A stretch of DNA of 64,000 nucleotides from Rhizobiaceae bacterium (lineage in GTDB: Bacteria > Pseudomonadota > Alphaproteobacteria > Rhizobiales > Rhizobiaceae), in contig JANQMU010000061.1 of assembly GCA_028279875.1 (NCBI GenBank), positions 62,001 to 126,000 on the forward strand, given 5' to 3'. A program made the translations under genes and the position numbers. Below are positions 17,149-26,250 of the stretch, piece by piece. The notes below the pieces were generated by a model. The model ran no database searches. It had not been told where the DNA came from and saw only the letters and a list, made by a program, of their open reading frames with translations. Position 1 is the stretch's first letter, and every line of letters begins with the position of its first letter.

Positions 17149-18780
17149 CTATATTCGATCCGGACGATCCTGCAAGATGAGATCGCTCGCCTTCTCGCCG
17201 ATCATGATGGTTGGAGCATTCGTGTTGCCCGAGACGATACTCGGCATGATCGAGGCATCCGCAATTCGAAGCCTGTCAATTCCATGGACTCGAAGCCGGT
17301 CATCGACGACGGCTTTGGGATCGGAACCCATCCGGCAGGTGCTCGTCGGGTGGTAAATGGTCTGGCTGATCATACGGGCGGCTTCGAGCAGTTCATCATC
17401 CGTCTGTGGATTGTTCGACGGCGCGTGTTCGCGCACGACAAACCTGGACAAAGCCCTCGTCCTGGTCATTGCCCGGGCAAATTTCAGAGCCCTGACCGCG
17501 CAGCGCTGATCGGCAGCCGCGCTCAAATAATTCGGGACAATCCTGGGATGATCGCATGCATTCGGGGTTTCGATATGAATATGGCCGCGGCTTTCGGGAC
17601 GCAACTGGCATACGGACGAGGTGATCCCTGAGAACGGGTGCATCTCAATGCCGGGCTTGTCGGCGCTCAACGGCTGGAAATGAAACTGGATATCCGGTGT
17701 CTCAAGGTGATCCTCGGTCCGCGCGAACACACAGACCTGGCTTGCACCAACGCTCATCGGCCCTTTGCGGCGCAGACCGTATTGCAATGCTATGCCAAGC
17801 CTCGGGACAATGCGATTGATCGCGTCATTCAGGGTTGGCGCATTCACCTCATAGACGAGCCGGAGCTGCAAATGGTCCTGGAGATTTTCACCGACGCCCT
17901 TTAACTCATGACGAACATCGACACCGGCGGCATTCAGGATGTCGCCGCGACCAATGCCGGACAGTTCCAGCAGTTGAGGCGAGCCAATGGTGCCTGCCGA
18001 CAGGATGAGCTCGCCGCCGGGTCTGAGGGAACAGATGCTTCGCGAGCCGTCCCGGACAATCTGCACGCCCATGACCCGTTTCGGCTGATCGGGATGAAAG
18101 ATCAGTTTCTCGGCATGGGCGTTCGTCACGATGGTCAGATTGCCGCGATTGCGGACAGGTTTGAGGAAAGCTTTGGCCGCGGACACGCGAAGTCCCTTGC
18201 GGGCCGTTTGCTGGAAGTAGCCGGCACCCTCCTGTCTCTCGCCATTCATATCCTCGCTGCGCGGGACACCCATTTCGACGGCGGCGTCGATGAAAGCCTC
18301 GGCAATGTCGCTCTTTGCGCGGATCAATGAAACTGAGAGGCCGCCGTCCGCGCCATGGAACTCGGTCTCCCCAAGCTCGTGGCTTTCCGAACGTTTGAAA
18401 AGAGGCAGGACATCGTCGCAGGACCAGCCACGATTGCCAGCCTGTGCCCATTGATCATAGTCCTGGCGCTGTCCGCGCACATACAGGAGACCGTTGATGG
18501 AGCTGGAGCCGCCAAGCGTCTTGCCGCGCGGCCAATCCAGCGACCGACCGTTTAATCCCGGTTCGGGCTCGGTCTTGTAGAGCCAGTCCGTCCGGGGATT
18601 GTGCAATGTCTTGAAATAGCCGACCGGGATGTGAATCCAGGGATTTGTGTCGGGTCCGCCCGCTTCAAGAAGTATGACTTTGACATTCGGGTCGGCAGAC
18701 AATCGGTTGGCCAGGACGCACCCGGCCGAGCCCGCCCCGACGATGATGTAGTCCGCATGATCGATGTCGTGACGTCGCAT
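17149..18780 (-). CDS. GMC family FAD oxidoreductase (choline dehydrogenase-like)
   Basis: 543 residues from ATG 18780 (MRRHDIDHADYIIVGAG); the frame extends upstream but overlaps the preceding gene. The FAD motif GAGSAGCVLANRLS, the GMC signature GGSSSINGLLYVRGQ with YDQW, and the C-terminal YHPTSTCRMG plus IVSGNTNAP motif are complete. The catalytic histidine is in YHPTSTC and the usual second position is an asparagine in SGNTN. GMC enzymes oxidise primary or secondary alcohols. As the last gene of the oxygenase operon it probably oxidises an alcohol formed by, or entering, that pathway; true choline as substrate is doubtful without a betaine aldehyde dehydrogenase nearby. Confidence 0.88.
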   Translation of the reverse strand: MRRHDIDHADYIIVGAGSAGCVLANRLSADPNVKVILLEAGGPDTNPWIHIPVGYFKTLHNPRTDWLYKTEPEPGLNGRSLDWPRGKTLGGSSSINGLLYVRGQRQDYDQWAQAGNRGWSCDDVLPLFKRSESHELGETEFHGADGGLSVSLIRAKSDIAEAFIDAAVEMGVPRSEDMNGERQEGAGYFQQTARKGLRVSAAKAFLKPVRNRGNLTIVTNAHAEKLIFHPDQPKRVMGVQIVRDGSRSICSLRPGGELILSAGTIGSPQLLELSGIGRGDILNAAGVDVRHELKGVGENLQDHLQLRLVYEVNAPTLNDAINRIVPRLGIALQYGLRRKGPMSVGASQVCVFARTEDHLETPDIQFHFQPLSADKPGIEMHPFSGITSSVCQLRPESRGHIHIETPNACDHPRIVPNYLSAAADQRCAVRALKFARAMTRTRALSRFVVREHAPSNNPQTDDELLEAARMISQTIYHPTSTCRMGSDPKAVVDDRLRVHGIDRLRIADASIMPSIVSGNTNAPTIMIGEKASDLILQDRPDRI

Positions 18781-18814
18781 TGTCAGCCTATCCGCGCCTG
18801 AGCCATGGGCTGCC

Positions 18815-19606
18815 TCAGGCGTCACCCAACATGGATTTGAAAGTCTCCAGCTCATCGTCATCGATGGGCACGATGTGTTCGTCTGCGGGATAGCCCCCGC
18901 CATCGACATCCTGCTTGAACTCGCGAAACGCAGCGATGCGCTCCTTTTGCAAACGTTTGTATTCCCGATCAAAATTTCGATAGGTTTTGGCGTGTCTGGG
19001 GACATGGCCCCTGGTGCACCCAAGCACGTCATCCGCAAAGAGATATTGAGCATCACAATGGAGCCCGGCACCCATGCCGAGGATGACAAGCCTGGTTCGC
19101 CTGGCGATTTCCTCGGCAACGCGATCAGGCACCACTTCCAGTTCAACACCGAAACAGCCGATTTCCTCGAGGGTCCTCACATGATCGAAAACCTGTTTTG
19201 CGCTCTCGGCCGTCTTGCCGACGGCCTTCCAGCCGCCTGTCCAGGTCCGTTTCTGCGGGATCAATCCGGCATGTCCAACGACGGGGATGCCGTCATCCGC
19301 GAGCGTTTTCAGTGTGGCATAGGAGGAGGCACAGTAAATGCTGTCGCCACCGATGAAAAGCGCGTCCCTGGCCGCGCGTTGATGCTCTTCCACGGTGACG
19401 GTCGTGTAGTAGGGCAAACCGATCTGCACGAAACAATCGCCGGCCGCCTCGCGCATGTCCTTTGTCCAGTTGCTCTGCAACACGCACAGCATATCAATGC
19501 CGGCTTCACTCGCCGCGGCCGCTTCGTCCGTTGTTTGAACATAGAGCATGCTCAGCTTGCGTTTGCCCTTGAGTGCGCGGATGTCTGCGACCGTCAGTCT
19601 GCCCAT
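18815..19606 (-). CDS. PanB-like (ketopantoate hydroxymethyltransferase/PEP mutase superfamily) protein
   Basis: 263 residues with the PanB barrel pattern: N-terminal TVADIRALKGK, ASEAGIDMLCVL, GIPVVGHAGLIPQ and GCFGVELEVVP, with the catalytic-type glutamate in VELEVV. The metal sites differ from PanB. The GDS of the usual VGDSLGMV motif reads LQS, and the aspartate of the usual DLPF strand reads IGLPY. Two magnesium-binding aspartates therefore seem absent. It is thus unlikely to make ketopantoate and may do another C-C bond reaction in this barrel superfamily. It sits inside a minus-strand oxygenase operon, 11 bases after the reductase, which supports a catabolic role. Confidence 0.7.
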   Translation of the reverse strand: MGRLTVADIRALKGKRKLSMLYVQTTDEAAAASEAGIDMLCVLQSNWTKDMREAAGDCFVQIGLPYYTTVTVEEHQRAARDALFIGGDSIYCASSYATLKTLADDGIPVVGHAGLIPQKRTWTGGWKAVGKTAESAKQVFDHVRTLEEIGCFGVELEVVPDRVAEEIARRTRLVILGMGAGLHCDAQYLFADDVLGCTRGHVPRHAKTYRNFDREYKRLQKERIAAFREFKQDVDGGGYPADEHIVPIDDDELETFKSMLGDA

Positions 19607-19617
19607 ATCAGTTCCCG

Positions 19618-20820
19618 CTATGCCGCCTTCAAGAGCGCCTTCAGATTGGTTGAAGGATCGGACAGAGCCGCAAGCGTCGGTTTGGCCTGCCTTTGAATCA
19701 TCATCTCCAGAAGCCGCATATCCTTCGCTATTGTGTTGCCCTGTCCGACACCGGCCGCGAAGACCAGCCGGCCTTGACCGTCATATTGAAATTCGATGAA
19801 ACCGTTGGCTCCCGTCACCGGGCGACGCGCGATGATCCCGGTGTTCGCCGGAAGACCGACAATCTGGAGGGTGAGATCATATTGATCCGACCAGAGCCAT
19901 GGGATGTCGGCGTAAACCGTGTTCTTGCCAAGCATGTGTGCGGCTGCGATACGGCCCTGCTCACGCGCCGCCCGCCAGCTCTCCAGCCTGATCTGCCGGC
20001 CGTTATGGGGAAAGGAACAGCAGTCACCGGCCGCATAGATCCCGGAACGGGATGTCAAAAACCGGTGATCGACGAGAATACCATTGTCGATCGTCAGGCC
20101 TGCCTTTTCAGCAAGCTCGACATTGGGCTGCGATCCGGTGCCGGCAACGACCATATCGTAAGCAAAGATCCGGCCATCTGCGCAACGAACTTCACCGCCG
20201 GCAATTTCGCTGACGTCGACATTGCAATGAATTTCGACACCTTCCTGTTTGTGTCGATTGGCGACGTAGTCCGAAATGGATGGCGGCACGGCACGCGCCA
20301 TGGTCCGGGCGCCCGCTTCGAGAACGGTCACACGTGCGCCAACAGAACGCGCGCAAGCGGCCAGTTCCAGACCGATAAACCCGCCGCCGATGACAACAAG
20401 CCGCGTGTCCGCTGTCAGGCCAGACAGGATGGTTCGTGCATCATCAAGCGTTCGAAGAGTCCGAGCCTGTTCGAGACCGGGAAACACGCGCGGCCTTGCT
20501 CCTGTTGCGAGGAGCAGTTTTTCAAAGTGGAGCGTGTTTCCGTCCGAGAGCTTCAGGGATCGGGATTCCGGATCGACTTCGGCGACTGCCTGACCCCTCA
20601 GCAACGTGATATCGGCGGCCTCATAGTCACGACTGTTGCGAATGGGTTTGAGCGAAACCGAGGCCGTCTTTGTCAGAGGCGGACGTTCGTAGGGTATGTG
20701 CGGCTCGTCGCCGATCAGGGTGATGCCGGCAGAATGCCCAAGATTGCGCAAGGCAAAGGCCGCCGCGACCCCGCACTCTCCGGCCCCGACAATGGCAATT
20801 GTGCCTTCAGCCACCGACAT
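19618..20820 (-). CDS. Ferredoxin reductase of a three-component oxygenase (MocF/BphA4-like)
   Basis: A 400-residue pyridine-nucleotide/FAD reductase from ATG 20820. It has an N-terminal FAD motif IVGAGECGVAAAFAL, the YERPPLTK segment, a second NAD(P)H motif VVIGGGFIGLELAA and the FAD motif GIYAAGDCCSF. The C-terminal domain matches putidaredoxin/BphA4 reductases. It overlaps the Rieske ferredoxin gene by 14 bases, so it should pass electrons from NAD(P)H to that ferredoxin and on to the hydroxylase. The order hydroxylase, Rieske ferredoxin, reductase is that of rhizobial mocDEF. Confidence 0.88.
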   Translation of the reverse strand: MSVAEGTIAIVGAGECGVAAAFALRNLGHSAGITLIGDEPHIPYERPPLTKTASVSLKPIRNSRDYEAADITLLRGQAVAEVDPESRSLKLSDGNTLHFEKLLLATGARPRVFPGLEQARTLRTLDDARTILSGLTADTRLVVIGGGFIGLELAACARSVGARVTVLEAGARTMARAVPPSISDYVANRHKQEGVEIHCNVDVSEIAGGEVRCADGRIFAYDMVVAGTGSQPNVELAEKAGLTIDNGILVDHRFLTSRSGIYAAGDCCSFPHNGRQIRLESWRAAREQGRIAAAHMLGKNTVYADIPWLWSDQYDLTLQIVGLPANTGIIARRPVTGANGFIEFQYDGQGRLVFAAGVGQGNTIAKDMRLLEMMIQRQAKPTLAALSDPSTNLKALLKAA

Positions 20821-21124
20821 CGATAAATACCGATCCGTTCTCGACCTTGACGGCATAGGTCTTCAAATTGACGCAGACGGGTGTGCCTTTTGCTTCGCCG
20901 GTCTTGTAGTTGAAGACGCCATTGTGCTTCGGGCATTCGATCGTGTCTCCCATGACCAGACCATCTTCCAGATGCACATGTTCATGGGTGCACAATCCAT
21001 CGGTGGCGAAATATTCATCCTCCGGGCTGCGATAAATCGCATAGGAATGACCGTCATGATCGAACCGGATCAGATCCTCCTCATCGATATCATCGGCGGC
21101 ACATGCCTCCACCCAGTTTCCCAT
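20807..21124 (-). CDS. Rieske-type [2Fe-2S] ferredoxin (MocE-like)
   Basis: 105 residues, the usual size for oxygenase Rieske ferredoxins. Cluster ligands are C45 and H47 in LCTHEHVHL and C64 and H67 in IECPKHNGVF. No signal or membrane segment. It should shuttle electrons from the downstream reductase to the membrane hydroxylase upstream. Spacing to the hydroxylase stop is ten bases and GGGGAGGACC lies before the start. Confidence 0.92.
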   Translation of the reverse strand: MGNWVEACAADDIDEEDLIRFDHDGHSYAIYRSPEDEYFATDGLCTHEHVHLEDGLVMGDTIECPKHNGVFNYKTGEAKGTPVCVNLKTYAVKVENGSVFIDVGG

Positions 21125-21134
21125 TGGTCCTCCC

Positions 21135-22214
21135 CTATGCAGTTGCGGCCGCAGACAGTTCTTCGTTGAGCTCTTTGTAAGGCCTTGCTGTCGGCGGCAG
21201 TTCCCGCTTCAGGAAATAATCTTCATATCTCAGCTGGCGCAGCCAGACGGGAATGATCTTTCGATAGGCGGCCAGCATCGACTTGTCGGGCTCGGGCATA
21301 TCGTTCTTCATCAGCTCATGGAGCTCCGGGAGGCGGTGGTACGGCACCATCGGGAACATGTGGTGCTCGATATGGTAATTCATGTTCCAGTAGATCCAGC
21401 GGCTGACCGGATTCATGTAGACGGTCCGTGAGTTCAGGCGATGATCGAGAACATTGTCCGCAAGCCCGCCGTGCTGGAGCAGTCCGGTCAGCGGCACATG
21501 CCAGCCGCCATAAAAGCGGGGAAGCCCGACAAACATCAGTGGCAAGATACTCCCTGACCAGATGGCCAGGCCAGCAACCGAGGCGTAGATCAGAACCCAG
21601 ACTCTGGCGGTGCGCACAACCTTGTGGCGCTCTGTCTCGGGAATAAAGCTCTTCTCTTCGTCATTGATGATACCGGCTGAGTAGCGGAACATCTTTGTGA
21701 AATTGTCGAGCGCCCCTTCGAGACCGAAGAAGCTCAAGATCACGCGAAAGAGATCCGGAGGTCGCATGACGATAATCTCCGGGTCCTGGCCGACAATATA
21801 TGTGTCCGTGTGATGACGCGTGTGGCTCCACCTCCAGACCGTGGGGTTCCGAACGATCATGAAACACGCGATCTCGTAGATGACGTCATTCATCCAGCGC
21901 GTCTTGAAGGCGGTTCGGTGAGAACATTCGTGCCATCGAGAATCCGAGACCGAGCCGTAGAGGACGCCATAAGCGACAAAGAAGGGCACACACCACCAGG
22001 TCGGCCAAAGCAGATAAGCGCCGACGCCCGTAGCCAGCAACAGACCGAACCAGATGATCGTATCACGGATGGCGGGGCCGTCGGTCCGGCGCATCAGGTC
22101 CTTCATCGTCTTGCGGGGCACATCCGACATGTACCAGTCGGCCGACACGAGGCCTGCATCCACGGCAGCCCTGGTGCTTGCACCCACAAGCGAATAATCC
22201 CTCACTGTCTTCAT
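21135..22214 (-). CDS. Membrane di-iron hydroxylase, fatty-acid-desaturase family (MocD-like)
   Basis: 359 residues from ATG 22214 (MKTVRDYSL). Three histidine boxes that hold the di-iron site are present: H95ECSH99, H131xxH134H135 (HTRHH) and H281xxH284H285 (HIEHH). Paired hydrophobic segments lie at about residues 52-85 and 202-235. Although the family name is desaturase, this subgroup with its own Rieske ferredoxin and reductase matches MocD, the oxygenase proposed to demethylate the rhizopine 3-O-methyl-scyllo-inosamine. O- or N-demethylation or hydroxylation of a small polar substrate is the best guess; the true substrate is unknown. It is the first gene of the minus-strand operon, divergent from the AraC regulator at 22393. 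Confidence 0.85.
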   Translation of the reverse strand: MKTVRDYSLVGASTRAAVDAGLVSADWYMSDVPRKTMKDLMRRTDGPAIRDTIIWFGLLLATGVGAYLLWPTWWCVPFFVAYGVLYGSVSDSRWHECSHRTAFKTRWMNDVIYEIACFMIVRNPTVWRWSHTRHHTDTYIVGQDPEIIVMRPPDLFRVILSFFGLEGALDNFTKMFRYSAGIINDEEKSFIPETERHKVVRTARVWVLIYASVAGLAIWSGSILPLMFVGLPRFYGGWHVPLTGLLQHGGLADNVLDHRLNSRTVYMNPVSRWIYWNMNYHIEHHMFPMVPYHRLPELHELMKNDMPEPDKSMLAAYRKIIPVWLRQLRYEDYFLKRELPPTARPYKELNEELSAAATA

Positions 22215-22392
22215 TATCCGCAACCTTCTCAAGTCAGCCGATCTTCAAGTGGCCCGGCTCTCTTGTCTCGGACCGAGATCTTCAGTCGTCGATCCAATCC
22301 CTGAGAGCCGGGCCCCGGGAGGTCACCACTTGCGAAAATAATGTCCGATCAGCTATGCATTTCCCATATCTGAAAGGAGCGCAAAAATATCC

Positions 22393-23259
22393 ATGATTGA
22401 TGTTGGGGAGATCAAACGGGTTGAAATCGGCCAGATCGATTACGCACCGGGTCGCCGTTTGGGACCCAGGATACAGACCGATCTGCAATTGGTGATGCTG
22501 GATCAAGGATCCGTTTCAATCGATACGGACGGCACAAAGATCACACTTCACCCCGGGCAGGTCTGCTGTCAGTGGCCAGGATTTCGCGAAACCTATTCTT
22601 TCGACAAGGAACAGATTTCCAGTCACCGGTGGGTGGCAATTTCACCTACAGGTGATGATGCAACATCCAAGATGCTGAATTTACGGCGCATATTGCCCAA
22701 GATCGCGAATGAAACGCCCTTGATGCGAGGATTGTTCGAAGCCATCGAGAACGGGCCAGGCGCCCACCCCGAGGTGGCCTCGGAATTGACGCTGGATCGT
22801 TGCTGGCCGGATGTGCAGGCGCTTCTTGTCAAGGCGTATCTCACCGCCTTTGCAGATCAATGGTCGGCAGACAAAACGGCGCGTGAGATTTACAACAGGC
22901 CCCGCCCGCTGGCCAGGCTGGCGCGATTTATCGAACAGAATTATGCAAGGGCAATATCCCTGACTGACATGGCGCGCGCCGCCAAGGTCACCGAAAGCTA
23001 CCTTGTCAGGCTATGCCGAAAACATGGCAAACCGACGCCCGCCCAATGGCTGTGGAATGAACGCGTGGCAAGAGGGCATGACCTGTTGAAGAACACGGGG
23101 CTGAATGTATCCGAGGTTGCGGAACGGGTCGGGTTCGCCAATCCCTACCACTTCTCACGGCTGTTCAAGGATCGAACGGGGATGACGCCCACGCAGGCGA
23201 GACGCAAGGCCTGGCAGTCCATTGATAGTATCTCTGCAAATGACGGACCGCATCAATAG
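22393..23259 (+). CDS. AraC family transcriptional regulator
   Basis: 288 residues: an N-terminal cupin-like effector domain (GSVSIDTDGTKITLHPGQV) and a C-terminal double helix-turn-helix from about residue 180 (ISLTDMARAAKVTESYLVRL and LNVSEVAERVGFANPYHFSR). AraC proteins of this shape activate neighbouring catabolic operons on binding their substrate. It is divergent from the MocDEF-like operon with a 178-base shared upstream region, so that operon is the likely target. A GGAG lies 13 bases before the ATG, longer than ideal. Confidence 0.88.
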   Translation: MIDVGEIKRVEIGQIDYAPGRRLGPRIQTDLQLVMLDQGSVSIDTDGTKITLHPGQVCCQWPGFRETYSFDKEQISSHRWVAISPTGDDATSKMLNLRRILPKIANETPLMRGLFEAIENGPGAHPEVASELTLDRCWPDVQALLVKAYLTAFADQWSADKTAREIYNRPRPLARLARFIEQNYARAISLTDMARAAKVTESYLVRLCRKHGKPTPAQWLWNERVARGHDLLKNTGLNVSEVAERVGFANPYHFSRLFKDRTGMTPTQARRKAWQSIDSISANDGPHQ

Positions 23260-23295
23260 GAACAGCCGGTTCCGACCAAACTCCCGGGATATCCC

Positions 23296-24342
23296 TCAGG
23301 CCCTTTGTCCGGAAGTCGCATCGAAGAAACGGTATGCGGCCGGGGGAACATTGAACGTTTCGGCATCCCCTACGTGATAGGATTTTTCCGATCGGGACAA
23401 AGCTGTCACCGTCACGCCACCTGCATCGAGTGTGACAACGGTCTCGGACCCCGTTGGCTCCACCCGTTTCACCGTCGCCGCGATACCATTTTCTCCGAGC
23501 ATGATCTTTTCGGGTCGAACGCCAAGAACGATCTGCTGGACGTCAGGACGTGGCTGGTCGACCTGGAGGGCGAGCGTCGATCCTGACTTGAAGGCACCGT
23601 TTTCGATCCGGCCTTCCATGAGGTTCATTGCCGGACTGCCGATAAAATCCGCAACGAACAGGTTTGCGGGATCGCTGTAGATATCATCGGGCCTGCCAAC
23701 CTGCTGAATGACACCATCCTTCATGATCACAATTCTGTCCGCCATGGTCATGGCTTCAATCTGATCGTGCGTCACATAAACAATGGTCGTCCGGAGGCGC
23801 TCGTGAAGCTCCTTGATCTCACCGCGCATGCTGACGCGCATCTTGGCATCGAGATTTGACAGGGGTTCATCGAAAAGGAAAACGGCGGGATCGCGAACAA
23901 TCGCGCGGCCCATCGCGACCCTCTGGCGCTGACCGCCCGAAAGCTGCCTGGGATATCGATCGAGCAACTGACCCAGACCGAGTATACTGGCGGCCGTCTT
24001 GATTTTCTCGTCGATCTCGTGGCGCGACAGGCCGCGCATTTTCAACGAGAAGCCCATATTCCTGGCAACGGTCATATGGGGATAAAGCGCATAGTTCTGA
24101 AAAACCATCGCAATGTCGCGGTTCTTTGGCGCGACATTGTTCACTTCGCGATCGGCAATTTCGATGGAACCACCGCTGATCGATTCCAAACCGGCGATCA
24201 TCCGCAAAAGGGTCGATTTACCGCATCCGGAAGGGCCGACCAGGACGACGAATTCGCCATCCTCGATTTCCAGGTCGATCCCGTGCAGGACCTTCACTGA
24301 CCCATATGCCTTCCGGGCGTTTTTGATGCTTAGGCGACCCAT
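23296..24342 (-). CDS. Sugar ABC transporter ATP-binding protein (UgpC/MalK type)
   Basis: 348 residues from ATG 24342, which is nine bases from CGGAG; the ATG six bases upstream is too close to it. Walker [10 protein letters not shown], signature [15 protein letters not shown], Walker [16 protein letters not shown] and switch [10 protein letters not shown] are complete, with a TOBE domain ([12 protein letters not shown]). It is last in the LacI-controlled transporter operon and convergent with the AraC gene. Confidence 0.92.
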   Translation of the reverse strand: MGRLSIKNARKAYGSVKVLHGIDLEIEDGEFVVLVGPSGCGKSTLLRMIAGLESISGGSIEIADREVNNVAPKNRDIAMVFQNYALYPHMTVARNMGFSLKMRGLSRHEIDEKIKTAASILGLGQLLDRYPRQLSGGQRQRVAMGRAIVRDPAVFLFDEPLSNLDAKMRVSMRGEIKELHERLRTTIVYVTHDQIEAMTMADRIVIMKDGVIQQVGRPDDIYSDPANLFVADFIGSPAMNLMEGRIENGAFKSGSTLALQVDQPRPDVQQIVLGVRPEKIMLGENGIAATVKRVEPTGSETVVTLDAGGVTVTALSRSEKSYHVGDAETFNVPPAAYRFFDATSGQRA

Positions 24343-24418
24343 GGACATAACTCCGATCTGTTCCGGTTGCCCAAAACGGTTTGCATGGGCAGACAGTTTT
24401 TTGGTTCTTTGAAAATCT

Positions 24419-25258
24419 TCATTTGAGGGCTCCTGCCGTCAGTCCGCCAACGATGCGGCGTTGAAGGAGCAAAAACAGAACGACAACCGGAGAGACGACG
24501 ATTGTGGCGTAGGCCATGACCCGATGCCAATCCGCATATTCAGCGCCGACAAAACCATAAAGACCGACCGTTGCCGGGTGCAGATCCGCACGTGTTGTCA
24601 GCGAAAGCGGATAGACGAACTGTCCATAGGCGAGGATGAAACACAGCGCGCCAATCACCAGCAGTCCGGGCAGCATGATCGGCAACACGATCCGGACAAA
24701 GGACTGGAGGGGGTTGCAGCCGTCAACGAACGCCGCCTCCTCAAGCTCCTTCGGCACTTGTGCGAACATCGGCCGAAGCACAACAAGCGCCAGGGTCAGT
24801 GTTTTGGTGGATGTCGCCAGAATGACACCGGTATAGGTGTTCAGCAGGTCGATCTGTTTGAACAACAAGAACAATGGCGTCGCCAGGAGCGCTTCCGGAA
24901 AAGCCTGCATGACCAGCACAAGAATCAGGGCCACATCGACCACGATCGAGCGCCAGCGGGCCATGGCATAGGCTCCGATGGATCCCAGTATCAAGGTGAT
25001 GATGGTGGTGAAGGTGGCGATGATGAAGGAGTTTGCCAGGAACGTCAGCAGCTTCGGTTGTTCGGCAATCCAGAGGAAGTTTTCAAGCGTCGGAGCTTCC
25101 GGCACGAAGGTCGGCGGGCGAACAAAGATCTCCGTGGAGGTTTTGAGCGCCGAAATCACCATCCAGTAAACCGGAAACAGGTAAATCGAAACCAGTGTGA
25201 TACCGATCGCAAACAGGATAAGGCTTCTGTAGCCGGTGAAAGCCCGGAGCATTCTCAT
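24419..25258 (-). CDS. Sugar ABC transporter permease (MalG type)
   Basis: 279 residues and six membrane segments, with the EAA loop [20 protein letters not shown]. The C-terminal tail [13 protein letters not shown] is typical of CUT1 MalG-side permeases. Its start overlaps the stop of the upstream permease by four bases. Confidence 0.9.
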   Translation of the reverse strand: MRMLRAFTGYRSLILFAIGITLVSIYLFPVYWMVISALKTSTEIFVRPPTFVPEAPTLENFLWIAEQPKLLTFLANSFIIATFTTIITLILGSIGAYAMARWRSIVVDVALILVLVMQAFPEALLATPLFLLFKQIDLLNTYTGVILATSTKTLTLALVVLRPMFAQVPKELEEAAFVDGCNPLQSFVRIVLPIMLPGLLVIGALCFILAYGQFVYPLSLTTRADLHPATVGLYGFVGAEYADWHRVMAYATIVVSPVVVLFLLLQRRIVGGLTAGALK

Positions 25259-26100
25259 ACCGTTTTCTCATGTTTGATGGAGCGCACATAGATGAGCGCC
25301 ACAATGAACACGATGATAAAGGCGAGATTGGCCGCCGCGGCACCGTCCCCAAATTTGAACTCGTCAAACGACAGTCGGTAGGAAAAAAGCGGAAGGATGG
25401 TCGATGAATCCACCGGCCCACCCTTTGTCATGGCCCAGATCACGTCAAAGGCCCGCATCGAATAGATGATTGTCAGGCTGACCACGGCCAGAAGACTGGC
25501 CGAGATTGCGGGCAGTGTAATGTAGATGAAGCGCCGGATCGGACCGGCGCCGTCCAATGATGCGGCCTCAAGCAGTTCCTTTGGAACATTGGAAACTGCC
25601 GCAGACAGCAGGATCATCGAGAAAGGGGTTCCGAACCAGATGTTTGCGGTTGTGACTGCCCAAAGCGCTGTCGACGGATCGGACAGCCAGTTCATGTTGG
25701 AGCCCAGAATGGCATTGATGGCGCCCGATTCGGTGGCAAACAGCCACTTCCAGACGGAGCCGATCACCAGCGGCGGCAGCATCCACCCGACCAGAAACAG
25801 GCCGCGCATGAACTTTGCACCCGGAAAGTTCATTTCGAAGAAAAGCGCCAGGCTGAGGCCGATGGCGATCTGGAACACCACATTGCCGCCGACAAAGATA
25901 AACGTGTTCGCAAGCACCTCATAGGTGACTTTTTCTCCCAGCACGGTGGTGTAGTTGCCCATCCCGATCCATGGACGCATGAATTGCGGGAGCGTCATCA
26001 ACGTGACGTCCTGAAAACTCATCAGGACGTTGTAGAGAACCGGAAATCCGATGAGGATCAGGAGAAAGGCCATGGGTAAGGCCAGAAACACTCTTACCAT
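25255..26100 (-). CDS. Sugar ABC transporter permease (MalF type)
   Basis: 281 residues and six membrane segments, with the EAA loop EAASLDGAGPIRRFIYITLP. Inner-membrane partner of the following permease. It begins 150 bases after the binding-protein stop, beyond a stem-loop that probably lowers its expression relative to the binding protein. Confidence 0.9.
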   Translation of the reverse strand: MVRVFLALPMAFLLILIGFPVLYNVLMSFQDVTLMTLPQFMRPWIGMGNYTTVLGEKVTYEVLANTFIFVGGNVVFQIAIGLSLALFFEMNFPGAKFMRGLFLVGWMLPPLVIGSVWKWLFATESGAINAILGSNMNWLSDPSTALWAVTTANIWFGTPFSMILLSAAVSNVPKELLEAASLDGAGPIRRFIYITLPAISASLLAVVSLTIIYSMRAFDVIWAMTKGGPVDSSTILPLFSYRLSFDEFKFGDGAAAANLAFIIVFIVALIYVRSIKHEKTV

Positions 26101-26201
26101 TTTTTCTCCTTCTTCTCCATTTCGGTCCCGGATGGATTTGTGCGGAAGGGTTCAGCTGGGCAAAACCGTAACTGCCGGATGTCTTACAGTGTCGGGAGGT
26201 T

Positions 26202-26237
26202 CCGATCACTCCGATATGGTGAATTCGAAGTGATCGG
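26202..26237 (-). promoter_or_regulatory. Intercistronic stem-loop between binding protein and permease genes
   Basis: CCGATCACTCCG (26202-26213) and CGAAGTGATCGG (26226-26237) pair in 11 of 12 positions around a 12-base loop. It starts 14 bases beyond the binding-protein stop. On the minus-strand transcript the A-tract precedes the stem, so it is not a clean terminator in that direction; mRNA protection or partial attenuation is more likely. On the + strand it is followed by a T-run. Confidence 0.55.
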
Positions 26238-26250
26238 CTTTTTTTCGGCG

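Noticed and set aside
18950-18963. CAAACGTTTGTATT, a good half-match to the LacI operator
   Set aside because: It lies in the middle of the PanB-like coding sequence (codons for EYKRLQK), has three mismatches in the other half-site and is not near a promoter, so it is probably chance.
17149-19149. A 666-codon reading of the GMC gene starting at 19149
   Set aside because: The extra N-terminal 123 codons lie over the PanB-like gene and lack similarity; the FAD motif begins just after ATG 18780.
23260-23276. GGAAC-AGCCG-GTTCC hairpin after the AraC gene as terminator
   Set aside because: Only five base pairs and no T-run.
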